The notes under the pieces: generated by a model
The model's database searches: none
Told to the model about the DNA's origin: nothing
Seen by the model: the letters and a program-made list of their open reading frames with translations, nothing else
Program-made: the position numbers and the translations under genes
Shown here: piece by piece, positions 34,297 to 42,766 of the stretch
How positions within the stretch are numbered: position 1 is the first letter of the stretch
Layout: each line of letters starts with the position of its first letter
Assembly (NCBI GenBank): GCA_902491395.1
Contig: CABUHO010000001.1
Span: 1 to 64,000 of the forward strand
Length of the DNA: 64,000 nt
From: an uncultured Collinsella sp.
GTDB lineage: Bacteria; Actinomycetota; Coriobacteriia; Coriobacteriales; Coriobacteriaceae
Direction: 5' to 3'

Positions 34297-35364
34297 CTAA
34301 ACGGTAGGTTCAATCCCCAGGTGCTCAAAGGTGCGAAGGGTTGCCTGACGGCCCTGCGGCGTACGAATCATCAACCCGCACTGCAGCAGATAGGGCTCAT
34401 AGACATCCTCGAGCGTGCCCGGGTCCTCGCCCACCGCGCTGGCAAGGGTCGTAAGTCCCACGGCACGACCGGAGAACGTCTTGGCAAGCGTCTCCAAAAT
34501 GCGAATATCCATCCAGTCCAGACCGAGCTCATCGATCTCAAAGAACTCGAGCGCCTGGCGACAGATATCGAGCTCGATGGGACCGTTGCCGCGCACCTGT
34601 GCGTAATCGCGCACGCGCTTGAGCAGGCGGTTGGCAAGACGTGGCGTGCCGCGCGAACGCGAGCCGATCTCGAGTGCACTGGGATGGTCGATCGTCACGC
34701 CCAGGATAGTCGCCGAGCGCGTCACGATCTGCGCGAGCTCCTCGACCGTGTAGTAATCCAGGCGATATGAAATGCCAAAGCGGTCGCGCAACGGGCCGGT
34801 CAACATGCCTGAGCGGGTCGTTGCCGCTACCAGCGTAAACTTGGGAATATCGAGGCGAATCGAGCGCGCCGCCGGACCCTTGCCAATCACGATATCGAGG
34901 GCAAAGTCCTCCATCGCGGGGTACAGGACCTCCTCGACCGAACGGTTGAGGCGGTGGATCTCGTCGATAAACAGCACATCACCCGGCTGCAAGTTAGTAA
35001 GGATGGCTGCCAGGTCGCCGGTGCGCGCGATGGCAGGGCCACTCGTGGTCTTGATCTGAGCGCCCAGCTCGTTGGCGATAACCGTAGCCAGCGTGGTCTT
35101 GCCCAGACCCGGAGGGCCCGAGAAGATCACGTGGTCGAGCGTCTCGCCACGGCTCTGCGCCGCTTCGATCAACACGCGCAGGCTCTGCTTGATATGCTCC
35201 TGGCCGCAGTAATCGTCCAGGCGCTGGGGGCGCAAAGTGCGATCGACATCGAGGTCCTCGGCCGTCAGCTCCGAGCCCACCATGCGCTCGCCGTGCGCCA
35301 TGGATGCCGCCGGCGAGTTGCCGGGCGTCGCCCACAGGTCCTGAGAGTCATCGGCTTCCCACAT
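34297..35364 (-). CDS. ruvB: Holliday junction branch migration ATPase RuvB
   Basis: Hexameric AAA+ motor that drives branch migration with RuvA. 355 aa. Seen: [12 protein letters not shown], Walker [12 protein letters not shown], the DEIHRLN Walker [19 protein letters not shown] (sensor 1 and beta-hairpin) and the C-terminal winged-helix end with RTPQGRQAT. Its ATG overlaps the ruvA stop as TGATG. It is last in the ruvCAB operon. Confidence 0.97.
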   Translation of the reverse strand: MWEADDSQDLWATPGNSPAASMAHGERMVGSELTAEDLDVDRTLRPQRLDDYCGQEHIKQSLRVLIEAAQSRGETLDHVIFSGPPGLGKTTLATVIANELGAQIKTTSGPAIARTGDLAAILTNLQPGDVLFIDEIHRLNRSVEEVLYPAMEDFALDIVIGKGPAARSIRLDIPKFTLVAATTRSGMLTGPLRDRFGISYRLDYYTVEELAQIVTRSATILGVTIDHPSALEIGSRSRGTPRLANRLLKRVRDYAQVRGNGPIELDICRQALEFFEIDELGLDWMDIRILETLAKTFSGRAVGLTTLASAVGEDPGTLEDVYEPYLLQCGLMIRTPQGRQATLRTFEHLGIEPTV

Positions 35365-35984
35365 CACGCATCCATTCCGAGTCGCTTAAGCGCCGCGCCG
35401 AGCAAATCCTCGACACGCATATCCTGCCCATCATACCCGCTCAGAGCGACATCGGTCTCCTGCGGGCTAAAGCCCATGGAAAGGAGTGCCGCACGGGCAT
35501 CATCAATGGCCGAGGGAGCGGCAGCGGGCACGGACATCGCAACCTGTCCGGGAATCACGTCGACCGGCACAAAGCCCTTATCCTTGGCAAAGGTACTCTT
35601 GAGCTCCAGGATCAGACGCTGCGCGGTCTTTTTGCCCACACCGGGCACCTTGGCCATGCCCTTGTCGTCCTCGGCCATCACCAGCGAATACAACTGGCCC
35701 ACGGTATAGGTGGAGAGCACGGCAAGCGCCAGGCGCGGACCGACGCCCGAGACGGACACGAGCCGGTCGAACATCGTGCGCTCATCCTTTGAGGAAAAAC
35801 CGAAAAGTGTCATGGCGTCCTCGCGCACCTGCATACGCGTGTAGAGGCGGACCTCGCCGCCGGGCGTCGGCAACGTGGCCGCAGTGCTACCCGAGATGCC
35901 GAGTTCAAAGCCAACGCCCGACACGTCGACGACGGCCGAGCTCATCGTGGCCTCGACAAGCGTTCCATGGAGCTGGGAAATCAT
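35364..35984 (-). CDS. ruvA: Holliday junction DNA-binding subunit RuvA
   Basis: Tetrameric junction-binding partner of RuvB, 206 aa. [12 protein letters not shown] at the N-terminus begins the OB-fold. [20 protein letters not shown] and [18 protein letters not shown] are the two helix-hairpin-helix motifs; the C-terminal domain III ([16 protein letters not shown]) binds RuvB. Start and stop both overlap neighbours (TGATG at each end), so translation in ruvC-ruvA-ruvB is coupled. Confidence 0.96.
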   Translation of the reverse strand: MISQLHGTLVEATMSSAVVDVSGVGFELGISGSTAATLPTPGGEVRLYTRMQVREDAMTLFGFSSKDERTMFDRLVSVSGVGPRLALAVLSTYTVGQLYSLVMAEDDKGMAKVPGVGKKTAQRLILELKSTFAKDKGFVPVDVIPGQVAMSVPAAAPSAIDDARAALLSMGFSPQETDVALSGYDGQDMRVEDLLGAALKRLGMDA

Positions 35985-36505
35985 CAGTATCCGGTTCCTC
36001 TCTGTTGATAGAACTCGCCACCGGTAAGGGCACGGGTGCGGCTGAGGTTTACGTGGCAGATGGCGCAAGCCAGGGCATCGGCGGCATGGTCGGGATGCGG
36101 GTCGTGGTCGAGCTGCGTGAGCGTACGAACCATATACGCGACCTGCCGTTTGTCCGCGGCTCCGGTGCCCACAACAGCCTGCTTAATCTGCATAGGCGTG
36201 TACTCGCCAATCTCGAGCGCGCATTCCGAAAGCGCCACGAGCGCGGCACCGCGGGCATGCGCCGTAGGGATGGCCGAGCGAACGTTGGCGCCAAAGTAAA
36301 TGCTCTCGATGGCAGCGGTATCGGGTCGATAACGCTCCACGACGCCCTTGAGGTCGCGGGCGATATGCGACAGGCGCACCGCGAGCGGACTACCCGCGCT
36401 GGTCTCGATGCAGCCATAGGCACGGCAGCGAACCTCGCCACGCCGCTCCTCGATAATCCCCCAACCCGTATGAGCCAAACCGGGATCGATACCCAAGATA
36501 ACCAA
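35984..36505 (-). CDS. ruvC: Holliday junction resolvase RuvC
   Basis: Endonuclease that cuts Holliday junctions, 173 aa. Catalytic acidic residues are placed as expected: Asp in GIDPGLAHTGWG, Glu in AIESIYFG, and Asp in HPDHAADALACAI. The start is TTG (36505), supported by GGGGAGG 5 bases upstream and by the position of the GIDPG motif. It heads the ruvCAB operon. Confidence 0.95.
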   Translation of the reverse strand: MVILGIDPGLAHTGWGIIEERRGEVRCRAYGCIETSAGSPLAVRLSHIARDLKGVVERYRPDTAAIESIYFGANVRSAIPTAHARGAALVALSECALEIGEYTPMQIKQAVVGTGAADKRQVAYMVRTLTQLDHDPHPDHAADALACAICHVNLSRTRALTGGEFYQQRGTGY

Positions 36506-36642
36506 GCCAACCTCCCCTCATCTTTTGCCAAGCACAAGGCAAGGCCCCGCGCACTATTCACGAACGTCTGTTCTAGAATAACACAACGGGGCCAAGATGC
36601 TTAGTTGAAGTGTCGGGGTTGAAAGCGAATCCCATCCCCAGT

Positions 36643-38628
36643 TTAGTTCTGCGAGAAGAATGGGAACTGTCGGGGATCAACCGGCGGATGCGGCATCGGT
36701 CCGCCCTGGGGTCCACCCTGCGGGCCACCCTGGCCGCCCATCATCTTATCGATGGCGTCCTGGACCTCGCCCTCAAACTTCTTCATACCGTCGCGCAGGC
36801 GGCGCTGGCCGTCCTCGGAGCGCAGCTCCTCCATCTGCTCGGGCGAAATACCCAGCAGCTCACCCAAAATGCCCATCATCTCACCGCGCATACGGTCACT
36901 CGTATCGTCGTCGGCAAAGCGACGCACCTCGGCGCGCGCCAGCGAATCAACCGTCATGCGTCCCTTGCCGTTGAGCCCCAGATCGGACCACGCAAGCATG
37001 TACGGCCAGGCGCGCTCGGCAAACGAACGGGCAGAGACGATCGGCACCGTCGGCAGCATGCGACGAGCGGCCTCGCCCTGACGCACGAGCATCAGCAGCA
37101 GCGAGCAGGCCTCAGGCTTGCCGGCGACCATCGGGATGTCGTCGAAAGATCGATTGCGGTCCACGTGCGCCTCGAGCGCGCCATCGACCTCACCCGGCTC
37201 AAGCCCGCCGAGCAGCTGTGCCGCGCGATCGAGCATATCGACCGGACCGTCGAGCGTCGAGAGCGCCCGCGCCAGCACTCGCTCCATACAATCTTCCACC
37301 GCGTTGAGCGTCACGAGCTCTTGGGGCACCACGGCAGACGTGCGGTTGCGCACGCGCGCCACAAACTCAAGCGTCGACAGGTACACATCGCCAAAGGGCG
37401 CGTAATCGCCCTGGTAGCCGCCGCAAAGCGCCGGCGCCGCCAGCGCGTACTCGGTTTTGGACAGCGGGCTCAGCGCCATCGCACCCAACTCGAGCGCCGT
37501 GTCCTCCAGCATGAGGCCCAGCGTACGCGAGCGCAGACGCTCGGCATCGCCCGCCGACACGTCGCGATCGAGCACACGCGCCGCATCCGGCGCATCGCGC
37601 TCGACGGTGCGAATGTGCAAACGCTCGGCGATGGCGCGGACGGCGGCACAGCGGGCAGCCTCGGCCTCTTCCTGCGCCGGCGTAAAGATACGGTTACGCC
37701 CCAGCACCAGGCCAATCACATTACGCGGGCCCAGAGCGTCGACGGCCAGCGCCGCCAGCAGGGACGACGGCAAGTCACCCTCGAGCGCCACCACGGCGCG
37801 CGACGTACCATGGGCACGAGCGTTATCGCGCACAGCGAGCACCAGCGCCTGCCACAACCACTCCTCGGAACGAAACTCGGGCAGCTCGTGGTCCTCCAAA
37901 GCATCGAGCATTACGCCGCGCTGAATCTCCTGAACCAGCAGGCTCTCCTCAAAGCACGGCGCTTGGGCCACCACGCGTCCGCAGTCGTCGAGCACAAACG
38001 ACCCGCCGGTATACACCGACTCGTCATAGGCACCGACCGGCGCCATGCAGGCAAACCACACGCTGCGCTTGGATGCGATCTTGCGGTAGGCGCCGCTGCG
38101 AACGGCGGCAATGGCGGCAGTCTCGCGGTCGGTCATGTCAAACGCGTTGAATTGGAAATACGCAATGAGGTCAACGCCGGTCGGCAACATCTCGAGCTCG
38201 CGGTCCAAGTCAAAAATCACGGCGATGCGCACGCCGTCCACGTCGAACACCGGCGGCGCCCAACGCGTGCCGTTGTTCTCGCCACGCTGCAGGGCAATGC
38301 TCGAACGCGCCGGCACCACATGACCGTCCTTGAGCATCATGTAGTCGAGTAGCGGCTGGCCCTCAAACGAAACCGCCGCGGGCACGATGCAGATCATGTC
38401 AAGCTCCTGGATACGCTCGGCGACACCAGTCAAGCCGGCAAGCATGTCGTGCTCAAAGTCGGCAGTGCCCACCAGGCCCCCGGGCATGGCGCCCATAAAG
38501 AGGGGAGCCGGAACGCACAGCACGCGCGCCCCGCGCTCGTGGGCCAGACGAGCCTGGTCCTCGATGCGGCCGCAAATGCCCTCAATATCACCCAGGCGCA
38601 TATCGATCTGTGCAAGCGCGAGCTTCAT
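36643..38628 (-). CDS. NAD synthase (NadE)-like protein with degenerate nitrilase and synthetase sites
   Basis: 661 aa with the full glutamine-dependent NadE layout: an N-terminal nitrilase-like domain (MKLALAQIDMRLGDIEGI) and a C-terminal synthetase domain (SKTEYALAAPALCGGYQGDYAPFGDVYLSTL, matching the NadE GNKSE..GY..GD..AP.GDVYK region). The active-site residues look lost. The FPE-type glutamate is VPA, the nucleophile Cys segment reads AVIFDLDREL, and the SGGIDSS P-loop reads LEGDLPSS. A Gly/Gln/Pro-rich tail of about 25 residues is added at the end. It may be a pseudo-enzyme or have changed substrate; a true nadE should exist elsewhere. Confidence 0.75.
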   Translation of the reverse strand: MKLALAQIDMRLGDIEGICGRIEDQARLAHERGARVLCVPAPLFMGAMPGGLVGTADFEHDMLAGLTGVAERIQELDMICIVPAAVSFEGQPLLDYMMLKDGHVVPARSSIALQRGENNGTRWAPPVFDVDGVRIAVIFDLDRELEMLPTGVDLIAYFQFNAFDMTDRETAAIAAVRSGAYRKIASKRSVWFACMAPVGAYDESVYTGGSFVLDDCGRVVAQAPCFEESLLVQEIQRGVMLDALEDHELPEFRSEEWLWQALVLAVRDNARAHGTSRAVVALEGDLPSSLLAALAVDALGPRNVIGLVLGRNRIFTPAQEEAEAARCAAVRAIAERLHIRTVERDAPDAARVLDRDVSAGDAERLRSRTLGLMLEDTALELGAMALSPLSKTEYALAAPALCGGYQGDYAPFGDVYLSTLEFVARVRNRTSAVVPQELVTLNAVEDCMERVLARALSTLDGPVDMLDRAAQLLGGLEPGEVDGALEAHVDRNRSFDDIPMVAGKPEACSLLLMLVRQGEAARRMLPTVPIVSARSFAERAWPYMLAWSDLGLNGKGRMTVDSLARAEVRRFADDDTSDRMRGEMMGILGELLGISPEQMEELRSEDGQRRLRDGMKKFEGEVQDAIDKMMGGQGGPQGGPQGGPMPHPPVDPRQFPFFSQN

Positions 38629-38663
38629 GGCTCAGCCCTTTCCATCGTAAACCATCGAAATCG

Positions 38664-38700
38664 TAGTAAAAGCGCCGGCCGCATAATGCAGTCGGCGCTT
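38664..38700 (-). terminator. Rho-independent terminator of the superoxide reductase gene
   Basis: On the minus strand, AAGCGCCG (38700-38693) pairs with CGGCGCTT (38677-38670) and runs into TTTACTACG. Confidence 0.65.
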
Positions 38701-38745
38701 GCATGTGCATATGCTAGCTATGATACCCCGAGCGGGGGCGCGCTC

Positions 38746-39108
38746 CTAGAATGTCGCGGACCACAGCCCGTGCAGGTTGCAGTAGGCATAGACGGTACCG
38801 GTCTTGGAGCCGCCCGCGAAAAACGTCGCGGGTTTCATGCCGGGTTCAAGGTAATGGACCTCTAAGCGGCCCTCGGCCTCAAGGGCGATCCACTCAATGT
38901 AGTGCTCGGGCAGGCTGGGGTGCTCGACCGAGCCAACGCGTGCACGAATCACGTGACCGTCGCGCTCGGTCTCGACGACCGGCACGTGCTTCTCGTGCGC
39001 CGCGTCCTCAGTGTTTGCGGTCAGTTCCGTGCAACCGGCAGGGGTCGCAACGTCGTCGCCAAGGGCAGCGATGAGCTTACCGTCGGGGTCCTTAAAGAAT
39101 TTCGCCAT
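38746..39108 (-). CDS. Superoxide reductase / desulfoferrodoxin family
   Basis: Reduces superoxide to hydrogen peroxide in anaerobes, without making oxygen. 120 aa. The mononuclear iron site is complete by position: Glu39-Lys40-His41 (EKHVP), His63 (HP), His69 (HYIEW), Cys110 and His113 (YCNLHGLW). This matches the E-K-H / H / H / C-x2-H ligand set of known enzymes. The N-terminus lacks the four-cysteine rubredoxin-like Fe site; only one Cys (26) precedes the ligands. The start at 39108 is set by AGGAG 6 bases upstream. Single gene with its own terminator. Confidence 0.85.
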   Translation of the reverse strand: MAKFFKDPDGKLIAALGDDVATPAGCTELTANTEDAAHEKHVPVVETERDGHVIRARVGSVEHPSLPEHYIEWIALEAEGRLEVHYLEPGMKPATFFAGGSKTGTVYAYCNLHGLWSATF

Positions 39109-39273
39109 GATGTTCTCCTTTGCTGATGTGCCAATGTTCTTGATGGTTCTTATGCCCAAAGGCAGACAAACCATCCACGGCATTGCAAATGAACACATAA
39201 CGGATCAGGCAAGCGGTCGGGCCAAAATGCGTCGACCGTCCTGCCCGCTCCAGCAGTCCCACCCCGCGCGCGG

Positions 39274-42200
39274 CTAGCGACCGTCACCGCCGAGCAGTGC
39301 CAGAACATCCTCGCGCGTGAACAGTGCCGACGAGATGCCGTCGCCGCCGAGCACACTGTTGACCAGATCGCGCTTGGACTCCTGCATCTGCATAATGCGT
39401 TCCTCGATCGTGTCCTTGGCGATGAGCTTGTACACAGTCACGGTATGTTGCTGGCCAATACGATGTGCGCGGTCGGTCGCTTGGTCCTGCGCCGCCACGT
39501 TCCACCACGGGTCGTAGTGGATGACCACGTCGGCCGCCGTCAGGTTGAGGCCCACGCCGCCCGCCTTGAGCGAAATCAAAAAGACCGGAACCTCGCCCGC
39601 TTGGAACTGCGCGACCATCTTGGCGCGGCTCTCCTTAGACGAAGCGCCCGTGAGCTTAAGGAAGGCGATGTCCTCCTTGGCCAAGCGCTTACCGATGATA
39701 TCGAGCATACCCGTAAACTGGCTGAACAACAGGATGCGATGCCCGCCGTCGAGTGCGCCGTGCACGAGCTCCATACACGTATCGAGCTTGGCGCTCCCCG
39801 CCTTGTAATCCTCGTAGTGTAGACGCGGATCGCAACAGATCTGGCGCAGCTTGGTGAGCTCGGCGAGCACCTTGAGCTTGTCCTTCTTAAACTCCCCAGC
39901 CTCGCGGTGCTGCACCTGCTGGGCGATGCGGTCCTGGTTGGCCAGGTAGAGCTTGCGCTGCTCGCCGGCGAGCTGTGCCATGACGGTGTCCTCGATCTTC
40001 TCGGGCAGGTCGGCCACCACGTCTTCCTTAACACGGCGCAGCACAAACGGCGACACGAGCGCCTGCAGGCGAGCGGCGCTATCGCCCTCGGCATGCTCGA
40101 CGGGGCTCTCAAAGCGCTTGGCAAACGACTCGCGCGTGCCAAGCAGGCCCGGCATCAAAAAGTCGAAGATGCTCCAGAGCTCGGACAGGCGGTTTTCGAT
40201 GGGCGTGCCCGTCAGGGCAAAGCGCACGCCGGCAGGCAGTCGCTTGGCGGCGCGCGCCACCTGCGTGAGCGGGTTTTTAATGTACTGGGCCTCATCGAGC
40301 ACCACGCGGGCAAAATCCTGCTCGACGTACTCGTCGATATCGCGCCGCATAAGGTCATACGACGTTACGACCACGTTATGCTCGGCCACGCCGGCAATTT
40401 GCACGCGACGCTGCGCCTTGGCGCCCACGATGGCGCACACATCGAGCGAGGGCGCAAAGCGCTCCAGCTCGGCAGTCCAGTTGTACACGAGTGAGGCCGG
40501 GCATACTACGAGCGTGGGCTTGGTGTCCCCCGCCTCCACGCGCGCCAGGATATGCGCGATCATCTGGAGCGTTTTGCCCAGGCCCATGTCGTCGGCCAAG
40601 ATGCCGCCAAGGCCCAGGTGTTCGAGCGAGCCGAGCCACTGGTATCCGTCGACCTGGTAGCCGCGCATCGTTGCCTTGAGCGATGCCGGCACCGTAAAGT
40701 CCATCTTGCCGAGCGTGTCCAGGCGCTCGACGGTACGGCGGAACGCAGCGTCGCGATCGGCCTCGAGCGCCGGCGTGCGCGCGAGCATGCTATCGACAAA
40801 AAGGGTGCTCGACGCGGGAAGCGACACGCCGTCGAGCAGGTCGACGGCATCGACACCCAGATCTTCGGCAAGGCCAAACGCGGCGCGCGCTCCCTCATCC
40901 AGGCGCACGATGTCGCCAGACGTCAGGCGCGCAAACGTCTGGTGGCGCTTGTACGAGTCCAGATAGATGGCAAGATCTGCCGCCGAAAGCCCGCTCGCGC
41001 CCAGCTCGACATCGAGCAGATTGCTCTTGACGGTCGCACGAACCGAGAGCTTGGGCGCGGGACGCACCGAAATCTGGCGCAGACGGTCGCTGAGCATGAC
41101 CTCACCCAGTTCGGACAGGGCGGACAGGCCCTCGGTCAGCAGGCAGAACAAGCGGGCATCATCGCGCTCCTCAAACGCCAGGCCGCCCTCTTGGAAATCG
41201 AAGTACAGGGCAGCCGTGTCCATAACGCGAAACTCCGCCACCACGTCGCGGGGCGGCACGCCGGGGCGCTGCTCTTCAAAGGGACTGCCCGGAGCGCCCA
41301 GGCTAAAGAGATCCGCCGACCAATCGCCGTAGGTAACCGTAATTTTGCAGGTCACGAGCCCATCGTCGACGCCGATTGCCATGGCAAAGCTCGGCTCGGG
41401 CGCCACGGTATCGAGCGCGGCGGGCGCGGTGAGGTCGGTGTAGTCGCGCAAAATGGGCAGCGCCATACGGCAGAACTCACCCACCTGCTCGGCGGCAATA
41501 TGGGCGGGCGTGCGGCACGGCAGCAAGCGCGACAAAAAAGGTGCGGCATGCTGAGCAAATGCAGCGTCGGTACGGCGCGCGCGGCGTGTGTCAACCAAGT
41601 AGGCGGCATCGCCCGACGCAAAGCAGTACATATCGGCGGGCAGGCGCAGGTCATAGCTACCACCAGCCGCCGGCGCGATTTTGGCGGCAAGGAGCGGCGG
41701 TTGTTTTGCCGAGGCCTCGTCCTCCCCCACCGGCGACAACTCAACCGCCACCTCGTAGGAACGATGCGTCGTCGTCCCCCGCGACCAGGCGGGCTCAAAG
41801 GAGATGGTCTGGCCGCGCAGCAGGTCCAGCACATATACGATGCTATGCTCGGACAGCGGCAACTGACGCTCGGCAACAAAACCGCTGCGGGCAAAGTCGT
41901 ACGACGCCGAACGCGAGCTTGTGATGTCATCGAGATAGGCAACTGTCGTCACAACAAGGTTGAGCAGCTTTGTCGATGTTTCGTCAAAGGCCTCAGGTGA
42001 ATGAACAAACGTGAGCTTCTTGCCATAGGAGAACGTGCCGCCGCGCACGTAGGCATCGGCCATGCCGTCGATGTCCTTGACCACGTAGGAGACCGATCCA
42101 CAGCGAATGCGGAACTCGAGCGCCCAGCTAAAGCGGTCAGCGAACAGCGGATTGTAGTACGGCACCAACGAGGGCTCCAACGCCGCTTTGGGGGCGTCGG

Positions 42201-42738
42201 GATCAACAGCACCGGCAAGCTTGCGGCGCATGCTCGCCAGCTCATCCATGCGCGCGTCCGAAAGATCGGAGAGCGCCACCACAAGGCTCGGGCTCGTGGG
42301 GACGGGCGCCGGAAAGGGAAAGTTGGGGTTGACGGCCGGCGCTTTGGGTGCGGTGCGCGCGGGCTGTTTCGACTGCGCCGTAAACGTGCGAACCGGCGTG
42401 CGCAGCCCCTCAACAGACTCAATGCCGCTGGTGTCCAGGTACGCCAGCGCTGTGGCGATGGCGTGCTTGCACATGCCGGGGTAACGATAGGCAGCGGGAC
42501 AATCGCAATCGTAGTCGATTACCTCGTGCTCGTCCATGTCGAGCGCCACGTGCGTCTTGTACAGGTCGCCGCGCGAACCGCGCACCGAGCCCTCAACCGT
42601 CACGTTTTTGGAGAAGCGCGAGCCGCTGTCCTCAATCGACAGCACGGCGCCGTTGAGCATGAGCGAGCGGCCCTTCATAAAGGTGCCGCTCAACGCCGCC
42701 TCTTTGCGAAGCGCCTGCACAAACGTCCCCTGCGCCAT
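39274..42738 (-). CDS. SNF2-family DEAD/DEAH ATPase with SWIM zinc finger
   Basis: 1154 aa. N-terminal SWIM zinc finger CDCPAAYRYPGMCKHA (C-x-C...C-x-H) at about residues 77-93. A long middle region comes before the SNF2 ATPase: Walker A region ADDMGLGKTLQ, DEAQYIKN (motif II), ALTGTPIENRLSELWSIFDFL, and helicase C-terminal motifs ISLKAGGVGLNLT and QATDRAHRIGQ. SNF2 ATPases of this bacterial type are linked with DNA translocation and gene regulation; the partner is unknown. The start at 42738 has GGAGG 5 bases upstream, 28 bases after dnaE stops, so they may be co-transcribed. Confidence 0.9.
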   Translation of the reverse strand: MAQGTFVQALRKEAALSGTFMKGRSLMLNGAVLSIEDSGSRFSKNVTVEGSVRGSRGDLYKTHVALDMDEHEVIDYDCDCPAAYRYPGMCKHAIATALAYLDTSGIESVEGLRTPVRTFTAQSKQPARTAPKAPAVNPNFPFPAPVPTSPSLVVALSDLSDARMDELASMRRKLAGAVDPDAPKAALEPSLVPYYNPLFADRFSWALEFRIRCGSVSYVVKDIDGMADAYVRGGTFSYGKKLTFVHSPEAFDETSTKLLNLVVTTVAYLDDITSSRSASYDFARSGFVAERQLPLSEHSIVYVLDLLRGQTISFEPAWSRGTTTHRSYEVAVELSPVGEDEASAKQPPLLAAKIAPAAGGSYDLRLPADMYCFASGDAAYLVDTRRARRTDAAFAQHAAPFLSRLLPCRTPAHIAAEQVGEFCRMALPILRDYTDLTAPAALDTVAPEPSFAMAIGVDDGLVTCKITVTYGDWSADLFSLGAPGSPFEEQRPGVPPRDVVAEFRVMDTAALYFDFQEGGLAFEERDDARLFCLLTEGLSALSELGEVMLSDRLRQISVRPAPKLSVRATVKSNLLDVELGASGLSAADLAIYLDSYKRHQTFARLTSGDIVRLDEGARAAFGLAEDLGVDAVDLLDGVSLPASSTLFVDSMLARTPALEADRDAAFRRTVERLDTLGKMDFTVPASLKATMRGYQVDGYQWLGSLEHLGLGGILADDMGLGKTLQMIAHILARVEAGDTKPTLVVCPASLVYNWTAELERFAPSLDVCAIVGAKAQRRVQIAGVAEHNVVVTSYDLMRRDIDEYVEQDFARVVLDEAQYIKNPLTQVARAAKRLPAGVRFALTGTPIENRLSELWSIFDFLMPGLLGTRESFAKRFESPVEHAEGDSAARLQALVSPFVLRRVKEDVVADLPEKIEDTVMAQLAGEQRKLYLANQDRIAQQVQHREAGEFKKDKLKVLAELTKLRQICCDPRLHYEDYKAGSAKLDTCMELVHGALDGGHRILLFSQFTGMLDIIGKRLAKEDIAFLKLTGASSKESRAKMVAQFQAGEVPVFLISLKAGGVGLNLTAADVVIHYDPWWNVAAQDQATDRAHRIGQQHTVTVYKLIAKDTIEERIMQMQESKRDLVNSVLGGDGISSALFTREDVLALLGGDGR

Positions 42739-42766
42739 CACTTCCTCCAATCTCACCCGGGGTAGC

